From Acidobacteriota bacterium (GTDB lineage Bacteria; Acidobacteriota; UBA6911; RPQK01; DATIPO01): 64,000 nucleotides of DNA. This document shows positions 15,260 to 23,671 of this stretch, piece by piece (the first letter of the stretch is position 1; each line of letters starts with the position of its first letter). The stretch covers positions 1 to 64,000 of the forward strand of contig DATIPQ010000010.1 in the NCBI GenBank assembly GCA_035471785.1, read 5' to 3'. Below the pieces are notes generated by a model. It saw nothing but the letters and a program-made list of their open reading frames with translations. It was not told where the DNA came from and made no database searches. The position numbers and the translations under genes are program-made.

Positions 15260-16642
15260 ATGGGACCCAAGACTGTGCTTGTCGTCGACGACGAAAAGCT
15301 TGTGCGTTGGTCGATCCGCCAAAAACTCGAGGCTGCCGGATTCGAGGTCGTCGAGGCTGAAAGCGCTTCCGAGGCCTTGCAGCTTTTTCAGGAATACCTG
15401 CCCGATTTGGTCACGCTTGACGTCCGCCTGCCTGACGACAACGGCCTCAAGGTGTTGCTGGAAATGAAGCGTCTGGCGCCCTCCACGGCCGTCATCATGA
15501 TCACCGCCTACGGCGCGGTCGACGATGCCGTCAAGGCACTGCAAATCGGGGCCTACGATTTCTTGGAAAAGCCCATCAACTTCGAACGGCTCCTCCACTC
15601 CATCCAGAACGCCCTGGAAACCACAACCCTGCGCAACGAGGTGGAACGCAATAAGGAAGAGCAGAGGCAGACCTATTCGCTGGACCGCATCATCGGCGAG
15701 TCCGAGCCCATGAAGAGGGTCAAGGCGCTGGTCGCCAAAGTGGCGGCCAGCGAAGCCAACACGCTGCTGGTTCAGGGCGAAAGCGGCACGGGCAAGGATC
15801 TGGTGGCCAAGGCCCTGCACTTCGAAAGCCGCCGCCACCGCCGTCCCTTCACCGTGCTCAACTGCGCCGCCATACCCGAACAACTGCTCGAGAACGAGCT
15901 CTTCGGCCACGAGCGGGGCGCCTTCACCGATGCCAAGACCATGAAAAAGGGCCTGCTGGAGATGACCGACGGCGGCACCATCTTTTTCGACGAGATCAGC
16001 GAAATGCCTCTCAACCTGCAGGCCAAGCTGCTGCGGGTACTGGAGGACTACACCTTCAGGCGGGTGGGCGGAGTCAAGGACATCCGCGTCGACCTGCGGG
16101 TGGTCTGCGCCAGCAACAAAGACCTCAACGCCTTGGTCCGCGAAGAGAAGTTCCGCGAGGACCTCTTCTACCGCCTCTCCGTCATCCCCATCCTGCTTCC
16201 CCCCTTGCGGGACCGCAAAGAGGACCTCGATTTGCTGGCCCGGCATTTTGTCGACTTCTACAACGAGAACTTCAAGAAGAGCGTCAAGGGACTGACCTCG
16301 AAAGCCCGCAAGCTGTTGATCGAGTACGACTGGCCGGGAAACGTGCGGGAGCTGAAAAACGCCATCGAACGGGCCATGATCCTGCAGGACGGCGATCACA
16401 TCGACGTCGACTTGATACCCCTCAACATCAGCAACGGCTCCAAGAAAGCGACGATTTCTCCTGAAGGACTCAACTTCAACATCCCTTCCTCGGGCATCAA
16501 CCTCTACGACGTCGAGAAGGAACTCATCGCCAAGGCGCTGGAAAAGGTTCACGGCAACCAGTCCCAGGCCTCGCGGCTCCTCTCCATCACGCGCGATACC
16601 CTGCGCTACAAGATGAAGAAGTACGGGCTTCACAAGAATTAG
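15260..16642 (+). CDS. NtrC-family sigma-54-dependent response regulator
   Basis: 460 residues from the ATG preceded by GAGGAAG; an in-frame TTG 12 bases earlier is less likely. The receiver domain has D10/D11 and the phospho-acceptor D54 (TLDVRLPD). The AAA+ domain has Walker A GESGTGKD at 173-180, GAFTDA at 220-225 in place of the usual GAFTGA sigma-54 contact loop, and Walker B GGTIFFDEI. A Fis-type helix-turn-helix ends the protein (NQSQASRLLSITRDTLRYKMKKYG). It activates sigma-54 promoters when phosphorylated, presumably by the adjacent kinase. Targets are unknown. Confidence 0.95.
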   Translation: MGPKTVLVVDDEKLVRWSIRQKLEAAGFEVVEAESASEALQLFQEYLPDLVTLDVRLPDDNGLKVLLEMKRLAPSTAVIMITAYGAVDDAVKALQIGAYDFLEKPINFERLLHSIQNALETTTLRNEVERNKEEQRQTYSLDRIIGESEPMKRVKALVAKVAASEANTLLVQGESGTGKDLVAKALHFESRRHRRPFTVLNCAAIPEQLLENELFGHERGAFTDAKTMKKGLLEMTDGGTIFFDEISEMPLNLQAKLLRVLEDYTFRRVGGVKDIRVDLRVVCASNKDLNALVREEKFREDLFYRLSVIPILLPPLRDRKEDLDLLARHFVDFYNENFKKSVKGLTSKARKLLIEYDWPGNVRELKNAIERAMILQDGDHIDVDLIPLNISNGSKKATISPEGLNFNIPSSGINLYDVEKELIAKALEKVHGNQSQASRLLSITRDTLRYKMKKYGLHKN

Positions 16643-16741
16643 CGAGCAGCCTCATAGCGCCGAGAGCAATTGGGCCTTCAGCGCGGTCGATGACAATCGC
16701 CGCGTGTGTAAACTTGTTGGCCACCTTGTGGTCCTGGCTGG
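16640..16741 (+). repeat. Copy 1 of an imperfect ~100-bp intergenic repeat with two stems
   Basis: It begins at the TAG stop of the NtrC-like gene and matches 58844-58945 at roughly 80-85% with no gaps. The offset is a constant 42204 throughout. It contains a GGCCAC/GTGGTC stem with a CTT loop (16719-16733), in which one pair is G-U, and an upstream imperfect stem around 16660-16686. It fills the first quarter of the 412-bp gap before the UspA gene. Confidence 0.75.
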
Positions 16742-17054
16742 ATTTGGGCTATTGGCCGCAGGCGGGTTGAGGGCTATCCCCCAGGAACCTGCTGCCGTCT
16801 TCTCGCCCTCGCGCTCCTCACTGATTGCAAATCTCTGATAGAAAAGGGGTTAAGCGACCGGCAGGGTCTCGTTGGGGTGGATTGGTACCGTGTTTGCCTA
16901 CTTGAAGTCGTCCGCGCCAATCGATGCGGACTCATTTCCGACGGACACGACCATGTTGATACGGATTTCGGAGAGCACCAGAACGCGCTACAATGTCGGG
17001 CTTTGGAATCGGCCCCTGGCTGCACACCAATCCACAACTGGAGTGAACGCAGAA
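16742..17054. other. Gene-free stretch before the UspA gene
   Basis: No convincing open frame, tRNA or terminator was seen here. The region presumably carries the UspA promoter; TTGCAAATCTCTGATAGAAA near 16826 is AT-richer than its surroundings. An in-frame extension of the UspA gene to 16872 exists but lacks conserved residues and a ribosome site. Confidence 0.4.
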
Positions 17055-17876
17055 ATGATAGACACGATCATCTTCGCCACGGATTTTTCCGGGGCTTCGC
17101 GAAAGACCTTACAATATGCGGGACGCCTGGCCCGTCGTGCCAAGGCCAGAATCATCGGCGCCCATGCCCTTAAGCCTCCTTCATCCCTTTACAGTCAGCC
17201 GCCTGAAAAGAAACGCCAGTGGGAGGAAGAGCACAAGAGCCGTCTCTCTACCTTCATGGACAGCTCCCACCTGAGGGGCCTGAAGGTCGAATCGGTGCTG
17301 GTTTCAGGTTCGCCGCAGAAAGCGCTGAGCGATTTGGCCCGCCGCGAAAAGGCCGACTTGGTGCTGGTTTCCAAGCGCAGCAGGTCCACCATCGAGAAGT
17401 TCTTTGTCGGTTCGGTCACCGAGATCCTGGTGGGACAACTTCCCTGCCCAGTGCTGGTGGTCCCCGACGAGGGCGCCAACACGGCCGACTGGAACCCCAT
17501 CCTCTGCCCCTACGATTTCTCCCACAACTCGAGGTTGGCGCTGGAATACTCCGCCAAGCTGGCCAACAGCTACGACTGCCCTCTTACCGTGCTGCACGTA
17601 GAGGCGGGGGAAATGGATGCAGCTGAAGCCCGTCAGAAATGCCAAGAAGCGGTCACGATCTACAATGCTCCGGACTCGACCCGGGTGATGGTGATTTCAA
17701 ACCGCAGGCCCGCTCACACCATCGTCGAAACCGCCCAGAAGATCGGCAGCGACCTGGTGGTCCTGGGCCGCCGCGGAAACAATGAAGGCGACTACGTGGG
17801 AGCGGGGACAACCGCCCATCAGGTGCTGCGCGAAGAAACCTTTCCGCTGCTCATCGTTCCGCCCCTCGGCGTCTAG
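17055..17876 (+). CDS. Tandem UspA-domain universal stress protein
   Basis: 273 residues containing two Usp domains. Domain 1 runs from DTIIFATDFSGASRKTLQYA to GSVTEILVGQLPCPVLVVPD, which has the G-x-G/S-T ATP-binding end. Domain 2 runs from PILCPYDFSHNSRLALEYA-like to GAGTTAHQVLREETFPLLIVPP. The start at MIDTIIF was chosen because the conserved fold begins there. Usp proteins bind ATP or other nucleotides and act in stress survival. It is single and followed after 11 bp by a small unknown frame. Confidence 0.92.
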   Translation: MIDTIIFATDFSGASRKTLQYAGRLARRAKARIIGAHALKPPSSLYSQPPEKKRQWEEEHKSRLSTFMDSSHLRGLKVESVLVSGSPQKALSDLARREKADLVLVSKRSRSTIEKFFVGSVTEILVGQLPCPVLVVPDEGANTADWNPILCPYDFSHNSRLALEYSAKLANSYDCPLTVLHVEAGEMDAAEARQKCQEAVTIYNAPDSTRVMVISNRRPAHTIVETAQKIGSDLVVLGRRGNNEGDYVGAGTTAHQVLREETFPLLIVPPLGV

Positions 17877-17887
17877 AAAGAAAGACC

Positions 17888-18112
17888 ATGCAGCGCATTC
17901 ACTCCATGGAAGGACACCTCGACGATCCGTCCGGCGAAAGACCGGACGGCCTCTCGAGGGAGCAAGTGAAGGGACTGCTCCATGCATGGGGGCGACCCGC
18001 CGAAATGGGGTCCGTCTACAGCAAACACCCGAGCAAAGCGGGTGCCACCAATGTCCATCCGGACGCCTTTTGCAAACGCTACCGCCAAAATTGCTCAGAA
18101 ACCCACCTATGA
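17888..18112 (+). CDS. Possible small hypothetical protein (74 aa)
   Basis: A 74-codon frame starts 11 bp after the UspA stop, with AGAAAGA upstream of its ATG. The product is hydrophilic with two Cys near the end (AFCKRYRQNCSE) and no recognisable domain. A similar-sized frame exists antisense. Its position between UspA and a strong terminator is the only support. Confidence 0.3.
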   Translation: MQRIHSMEGHLDDPSGERPDGLSREQVKGLLHAWGRPAEMGSVYSKHPSKAGATNVHPDAFCKRYRQNCSETHL

Positions 18113-18140
18113 GAGCCCCTTCCTTTGCCAACACCCCATT

Positions 18141-18176
18141 TCGGCCGGCCGCCCCTCACAAGGGGCCGGCCGGCTC
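18141..18176. terminator. Strong bidirectional hairpin terminator
   Basis: GGCCGGCC-G-CCCCT, a CACA loop and AGGGG-CCGGCC form a long, very GC-rich stem with one bulge. It lies exactly between the plus-strand UspA unit and the convergent minus-strand gene that ends at 18188. There is no U-tract, but position and stability suggest termination in both directions. Confidence 0.65.
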
Positions 18177-18187
18177 GGTGAGGACGA

Positions 18188-18595
18188 TCAGCGGCTGCTG
18201 CTGACTCCCTTTTCTTTTTTATTCTTCTCTTTTTCGCTGGGCGGGTCTTCCTCCGCTCCCCAGGTGCCCACCGGATCGTCTTCGGCAGGGGAACCCCGGC
18301 CCGCCTCGAAGCACTGCTGGCCCACGCAGCCCTGCATACCGTTCTGGTCGAGTGCCAGCGTCATCTTCATGGGATAACTGCTGCCTTCGGGGTCGGTGTA
18401 GCTTCCGATCAGTTCGTTCTGTTCGCAGACGAAATTGCTCAGACTCCCCCCAGGCGGAGGCCCGCCTGTTTCGATGTCGACCTGGAAGACGTCCGGGTCA
18501 TCCTCCTTGATCTGGTAGATCGAGCCGGCGGGAAAGACGTCGGTGTCCGACTCCATCACCTTCCATCTCTTCTTGAACTTGTTGCATTTGGGCAT
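18188..18595 (-). CDS. Small acidic protein of unknown function downstream of the CHAT gene
   Basis: 135 residues. AAAGGA precedes the ATG. The N-terminus is basic (MPKCNKFKKRWK), the middle acidic with conserved-looking aromatic and Gly positions (YQIKEDDPDVFQVDIETGG), and the C-terminus a charged low-complexity tail (SEKEKNKKEKG). Cys pairs occur in the second half (CVGQQCFEAG). No signal peptide is visible. It lies 77 bp after the CHAT-protein start-side unit, on the same strand and downstream of it, so the two may be co-transcribed. No family recognised. Confidence 0.6.
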   Translation of the reverse strand: MPKCNKFKKRWKVMESDTDVFPAGSIYQIKEDDPDVFQVDIETGGPPPGGSLSNFVCEQNELIGSYTDPEGSSYPMKMTLALDQNGMQGCVGQQCFEAGRGSPAEDDPVGTWGAEEDPPSEKEKNKKEKGVSSSR

Positions 18596-18672
18596 CGCAC
18601 TATCCTTTCTTCGATTGCTATGATTCTGTCACCAACAGCCGGTTTATCTCACAGGAAATGCACCCAGGGGAG

Positions 18673-21600
18673 CTATCGCCATTCGCCCTGCAGCAAGAAT
18701 GCCGACCAGAAGTAGGGATTGCGCCAGCGGCGGTCCTGGCGGATCTTCATCTGGGCCTGCTGGAGAGCCGCTGCCGGGGCCAGATTCTCGACCCAAAGCC
18801 CCTGGTAGAAGTGACGCATCAACTGGGCCGTGGCACGGTCCTGCACCTGCCACAGACTGGCCACCACCCGGGGGACGCCGGCATACATGAAGGCGCGGGT
18901 CAACCCTACCAGCCCCTCCCCGCCGACCATCTTGCCGTCGGCGGTCTGGCATCCGCTCAGGACCACCAGCTCCGTACTCAACTGGAGAGCATAGACGTCC
19001 AGCATGCGCAGGAATCCGTCCTGGGGATTTCCTTGGGGCGTGAACTGGGAAAGCACCAGACCCGACAATTCCGGTCGTTGGTCGTCGATCCATCCATGAG
19101 TGGCGAAGTGCAGAACCCGGCAATCCCTGAGTGAGGGGCTCTGCAAAGCCTTCAGTCCGGCGTCGAAACCGGTCAGCAGCCTGACCCGCTCCTGCGGCAC
19201 CAGGGAGGCGATAGCCTCAGCCTCGCCGCGAGAAGCATGGAGGCGTTGAAAACCTCCTTCCTGGGGACGCTCCGCCTCAGAGGACGGCATGACCCTAAGC
19301 CGTTCGTCCCAAGCCTGCAAGACCGGATCGGCCAGGATAGCCGCACGGCAGGCGTCTGCAGCCGGCTCCGAGACGGGGGCCGGGCTCGAACCCGCGGGAG
19401 ACAGGACGTCTCTCTGCACGGCCAAGGCCGAGGCTGAAGGCAAGTGGACGATCTCGTGCTCGTCGAGCAGACGATTATGGGGCGCACGGGGAGAGAAAAG
19501 CGCGGCGAAGGGGATATAATGCAGAGCCCCGTCGGAGACGATGACCAGGCGCTGCCCGGGCTGCACCACATCGGCCAGCGGCTCCAGCAGGAGGCGGCTG
19601 AGTCGCCTGACGGCCTCATCCTGCTGCTCCTGCCCGCCCGGGTCGAAACGCCGCAGCCGCTGGAAGACCTGGTGGGCGGCCTCTTCGATCTGTGACCCCG
19701 GCGCCAGACCGAAGCTGAGGATCTGGCTTCTTGACACCGACCACGCATGGCTGGGGCCTTGAGCGGACAGCGAGTATTCCAGCAGCAGGGTGTCCTCGTC
19801 GAGCAGGGCTTGGATCTCGCGGGCTTGCAGAGAGGTGGGGCGCGTCAGTTCTGCGTAGCGCGGAGCCCGCCGCCGAATCCGGGCTTCCAGGTTATCGATC
19901 TCGGCCAGAATCAGGGAGAGTTCGGATTCCAGTCCGGCGGCGGCTTCTTCGTCGCCCCGGCTCTCGGCCCTCAACTGGGCCGCCGCCTTGTAGTTGAGGT
20001 CGCGCCTCAGTTCTTCGCGGCGCCGCAATACCTGGTCGCTTACTCCTTGGGCGAGCTGGCTCTGGGCCTCGCGCAGGTACTCCACCAGCGCCCTGGTTCG
20101 TCCTCTCTCGCTGAGTTCGAGGGCGCGCCGGTCGTATCCAGCCGAGGGGTCTTCCTGATGGCGGCCCATCAGCAGCCCTATTTTGATTTGGTAGGCCTCT
20201 CGTTGAGTCGCCAGATAAGAGGCTCTGCGCTCGGGACTGCTGATGCGTTCGCGCAACGACTCGATGATGGATATGGCCTCGTCAGCGGAACTCTCGGCGT
20301 GGCCAGGACGCCCGGCCTCCAGCTCGATTTTGGCCGCGCCCAGATGAATGTCGGCCCGGCAGGGCCGCACCGAACCGCATAGTTGCAGTGCCGTCCGCAG
20401 GTTTTGCCGCGCCTCTTCGACACCTCCGCGCCGGGCCTGCAGCCTGGCGAGGTGACTGCGGGCGGCCGCCTCCTGCAATGGACGCTTGAGGTCCTGGGCG
20501 GCCTGCAGGCTTTCCCGAAAGGAGCGCTCGGCCTCCTCCAGGTTCCCCAACTCCATCTGGGCGTCCCCCGTCAGGCGCAGGGCCGACACGGTCCCCAGCG
20601 GATACTTGAGTTCCCGGTAGAGATCAAGAGCCTGTTGCAGATTGGGCAGGGAGTCCTCCATCTCTCCCTGAGCCTGCTGGGCTCCCGCCAGGTTGACCAG
20701 AGTGTGACCTTCCCCGCGGCGGTCCCCGACCTGGCGGCGCAACGGAAGCGCCTGTTCGAAGTAGTCGCGGGCCCTATCGACTTCGCCCAATTCCATGTAG
20801 GCGCGGCCGAGGCTAGTTAGCGTGCGGGCCAGCCACACCAGTTCCTTGCGGCCGCGGAAGATCTCCAGGGCTTGCTCGTAGAGCAGAAGGGCTTCCTGCA
20901 CTTCGCCCATGCGGCGCAATAGGACGGCCTGGTTCTGCAAGGTATGGGCGACGTTGAGAGGGCGATCGCCCTGCTCGTAGATCTCCAGCGCCTGCTGATA
21001 GTGGTGCTGAGCCTGCTCCGGATCGCCCAACAAGTCGGCCACCCGGGCCAGGTTGGTGTGCTCGATGCCTTGAAGCCAGGCCAAACGGTTCTCCCGGCCC
21101 AATTGCAGGGCCCGCTCATAACAGGCGCGGGCCTTCAGCAGGTCTCCCTGCGATTGCACCGTCAGACACCAGTTGGCGATGGCCGCGCTCAGACCGACTC
21201 CGTCGTTCGATTGGGTGAAGATCTCCTCGGCCCGCGCCAGATGATGACGGGCCGCATCCTGCTGTCCCAGGCCGAAGTTGATCAGGCCCAGCGAATTGTG
21301 CGCCATGCCCTGCAGTGAAAGATCGCCGAGCGCCTCTCCCAGGGATAGCGCCCGGGCATAGTCCTGCAGCGATTCCTTCCGCTGACCCAGGTTGTTCTTG
21401 GCTGAGCCGCGCTGGTAAAGCGCGTCGGCCAGCCGCTTGTCGTCGCCCGCTTCCTCAAAGGCCTGTACGGCCTCCTCAAGCGCTGGCAGCGCTTGAGGAC
21501 GACCGTCGTCCTGGTCCAGGCGGGCCGCCTTCATCAGCGCTTGCTCGCCCTTGATCCTGTCCGCCGGGACGTCGGCCAGCGACTCGGCCTGCAGCGTGAA

Positions 21601-21990
21601 ACGGCAGGGGGGCTGAGTGGGTTCGAGCAGCACGTCCAGCCGGGCCGAACGGGACTCGCGGGCGGCCAGGACAATCAGCTCGCGTCCTCGAAAGTGATTG
21701 GAGGCATCGAAAAGCGCCGGCTGCTCGTCTGCCAGATGGAGGCGCAACTTGAGGTCGCATCCGTCCTGCTCGACCCATACCAGGACGGCCGCCGCGGAAT
21801 CCGCCCGCAGAGCCACCGAGTACTCGCCGCCGGGTTGCAGCGACACCTCCCGTGACTGGCCGGCAGCCAACGCTTCTTCTTGTGCCGGGAGAAAATGGAT
21901 GGCGGCAGCACTGGAAGAAATGGCAGTGGCGTTCAGGACCGTAATCAGGCACAGGACGAGGTACAAAACCCATTGTCTAAACAAATACAT
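18673..21990 (-). CDS. Exported TPR-CHAT protein, putative caspase-like protease
   Basis: 1105 residues; AAGGGGAGAGC precedes the ATG. The N-terminal hydrophobic segment (WVLYLVLCLITVLNATA) is a signal peptide or anchor. Residues ~30-130 form a beta-rich prefix. About ten TPRs follow (for example AARHHLARAEEIF, ARACYERALQLG, AQHHYQQALEIYEQG, ARDYFEQALPLRRQVGDRRGEG). The C-terminal CHAT domain carries the caspase-type dyad in LHFATHGW (H965) and VLSGCQTA (C1014). CHAT proteases are related to separase and Craspase. Here the catalytic part would sit in the periplasm or on the membrane. The substrate is unknown. Confidence 0.93.
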   Translation of the reverse strand: MYLFRQWVLYLVLCLITVLNATAISSSAAAIHFLPAQEEALAAGQSREVSLQPGGEYSVALRADSAAAVLVWVEQDGCDLKLRLHLADEQPALFDASNHFRGRELIVLAARESRSARLDVLLEPTQPPCRFTLQAESLADVPADRIKGEQALMKAARLDQDDGRPQALPALEEAVQAFEEAGDDKRLADALYQRGSAKNNLGQRKESLQDYARALSLGEALGDLSLQGMAHNSLGLINFGLGQQDAARHHLARAEEIFTQSNDGVGLSAAIANWCLTVQSQGDLLKARACYERALQLGRENRLAWLQGIEHTNLARVADLLGDPEQAQHHYQQALEIYEQGDRPLNVAHTLQNQAVLLRRMGEVQEALLLYEQALEIFRGRKELVWLARTLTSLGRAYMELGEVDRARDYFEQALPLRRQVGDRRGEGHTLVNLAGAQQAQGEMEDSLPNLQQALDLYRELKYPLGTVSALRLTGDAQMELGNLEEAERSFRESLQAAQDLKRPLQEAAARSHLARLQARRGGVEEARQNLRTALQLCGSVRPCRADIHLGAAKIELEAGRPGHAESSADEAISIIESLRERISSPERRASYLATQREAYQIKIGLLMGRHQEDPSAGYDRRALELSERGRTRALVEYLREAQSQLAQGVSDQVLRRREELRRDLNYKAAAQLRAESRGDEEAAAGLESELSLILAEIDNLEARIRRRAPRYAELTRPTSLQAREIQALLDEDTLLLEYSLSAQGPSHAWSVSRSQILSFGLAPGSQIEEAAHQVFQRLRRFDPGGQEQQDEAVRRLSRLLLEPLADVVQPGQRLVIVSDGALHYIPFAALFSPRAPHNRLLDEHEIVHLPSASALAVQRDVLSPAGSSPAPVSEPAADACRAAILADPVLQAWDERLRVMPSSEAERPQEGGFQRLHASRGEAEAIASLVPQERVRLLTGFDAGLKALQSPSLRDCRVLHFATHGWIDDQRPELSGLVLSQFTPQGNPQDGFLRMLDVYALQLSTELVVLSGCQTADGKMVGGEGLVGLTRAFMYAGVPRVVASLWQVQDRATAQLMRHFYQGLWVENLAPAAALQQAQMKIRQDRRWRNPYFWSAFLLQGEWR

Positions 21991-22096
21991 GCTCTCCCCT
22001 TGTTGCCGGGGTCCATCTTAAGACAAGTCGAAATATCTGTACACTGCCAAATAGGTGTGACGGCTTCCGCGAACAGAACCGACCCTGAACCCGGGA

Positions 22097-23671
22097 TCAG
22101 AATTGAAAGTAGATGAAGGGCTGGATCTGGGCCGACTTGGCCTGATGGAGGAGAAGCAGGGCCGCCGCCAGCACCACGGCCTTGGCCGGCTCGGGGAGGG
22201 CGATGAAGGCCAGCCGGTAGCGCTCTTTCCATTGCCAGGGCATCCAGTGGAAGAGGAATCCCAAGGCAACCAGCGCCAACGGTCTGGGATAGGAAGCGAC
22301 CACTTCCAGGGCCAGATCGAGGCGGAAGTTGGAGGCCATCTGGGCCATCATGGTGTGGGCCGCCTGCAAGGAGGGGGCACGGAAATAGATCCAACAGAAA
22401 CACACGAAATGAAAGGTGACGAATCCGGCCGCCAAGCGGGTCCAGCGGGTACTGCGCCACGTCCAGCGAGGAAGAGGAAGGCTGCCGTAGGGAACGGGCT
22501 GGTTCTCGCCCCGGCTCATTCGCCGGCGCAGCGACATCCATAGTTTGTGGGCCCCCAGCGCCAGCCCGTGCAGTCCGCCCCAGAGCACGAATTTGAGATC
22601 GGCGCCGTGCCACAAGCCGCCCAGCAGCATGGTGATCATCAGGTTGACGCGGGTGCGCATGCGTCCTTTGCGGTTGCCTCCCAGCGGAATGTAGAGATAG
22701 TCGCGAAGCCAACTGGAAAGCGAGATGTGCCAGCGCCTCCAGAAAGCGGTGATGTCGAGAGCCTTGTAGGGCGAGTTGAAGTTGAGTGGCAGCCTGAAAC
22801 CCATCAGCAGGGCCAGTCCTATGGCGATGTCGCTGTAGCCTGAAAAATCGCAGTAGATCTGGATGGCGTAGCCGTAGACTGCCAGCAGGTTTTCGAAGCC
22901 CGAGTACTTGGTGGGCTCGGCGAAAACCCGGTCCACGAAGTTGATGGAGATGTAATCAGAGATGAGGATTTTCTTGGTCAAGCCGTTGAGAATGAGAAAA
23001 AAGGCCTGTCCCATCTCCTGGCGCGAGAGAGTGAAACGCTGGCGGATCTGGGGGACGAAATCGGCGGCCCTGACGATGGGTCCCGCCACCAACTGGGGAA
23101 AGTAGGAGACGTAGAAGGCGAAATCGATGATGCTGTTCACCGGGCGTACTTTGCCCCGGTAGATGTCGACGGTGTAGGAGATGGTCTGAAAGGTGTAGAA
23201 GGAAATGCCGACGGGCAGGACGATTTCGTAGATGTCGAATTGGGTCCCCGTCAGGGCGTTGGAGAGCACGGCCAGGAAGTTGGTGGCCTGCAAGTCGGAC
23301 CCGGTCAGCCGGTTGAAAAGGTCGGAGAAAAAGAAGGTGTACTTGAAGTAACCCAGCAAACCCAGGTTGACCGTGACGCTGGCCGCCACAAACAGCCTGC
23401 GGCGGATCTCCCTTCGGGCCGCATAGATTCTGTGGCCCAGATAATAGTCGGCCAGTGTCGAGAAGATGAGCAGGGTGAAGTAATAGCCTCCGGCTTTGTA
23501 GTAGAGGAAGAGGCTTATGGCTGCCAGGTAGGCGCTGCGCAGACGGAGTTGATTGTAGATGCGCAGGAAGAATCCGTAGAAGATGGTGAAGAAAGCCCAG
23601 AAGAGCAGGTGGGTGTAGAGCAGCGGACGGTCGGCGTGGTAGAGAAAGACGTCCTGAAGCCACTCGATCAT
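22097..23671 (-). CDS. MBOAT-family O-acyltransferase (AlgI/DltB-like)
   Basis: 524 residues, about ten or more transmembrane helices. The MBOAT core reads VGISFYTFQTISYTVDIYRG, FPQLVAGPIVRA, WRRWHISLSSWLRDYLYIPLGGNRKG and LLGGLWHGADLKFVLWG. H355 is the conserved catalytic His and H315 the second conserved His. The enzyme should move an acetyl or other acyl group across the membrane onto an exported polymer. Its ATG overlaps the stop of the SGNH gene (ATGA at 23668-23671), which implies translational coupling with a probable partner. Confidence 0.95.
   Translation of the reverse strand: MIEWLQDVFLYHADRPLLYTHLLFWAFFTIFYGFFLRIYNQLRLRSAYLAAISLFLYYKAGGYYFTLLIFSTLADYYLGHRIYAARREIRRRLFVAASVTVNLGLLGYFKYTFFFSDLFNRLTGSDLQATNFLAVLSNALTGTQFDIYEIVLPVGISFYTFQTISYTVDIYRGKVRPVNSIIDFAFYVSYFPQLVAGPIVRAADFVPQIRQRFTLSRQEMGQAFFLILNGLTKKILISDYISINFVDRVFAEPTKYSGFENLLAVYGYAIQIYCDFSGYSDIAIGLALLMGFRLPLNFNSPYKALDITAFWRRWHISLSSWLRDYLYIPLGGNRKGRMRTRVNLMITMLLGGLWHGADLKFVLWGGLHGLALGAHKLWMSLRRRMSRGENQPVPYGSLPLPRWTWRSTRWTRLAAGFVTFHFVCFCWIYFRAPSLQAAHTMMAQMASNFRLDLALEVVASYPRPLALVALGFLFHWMPWQWKERYRLAFIALPEPAKAVVLAAALLLLHQAKSAQIQPFIYFQF

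Noticed and set aside
15020-16633. 537-codon frame antisense to the NtrC-like regulator
   Set aside because: Shadow of a strongly conserved sense gene; no recognisable protein features.
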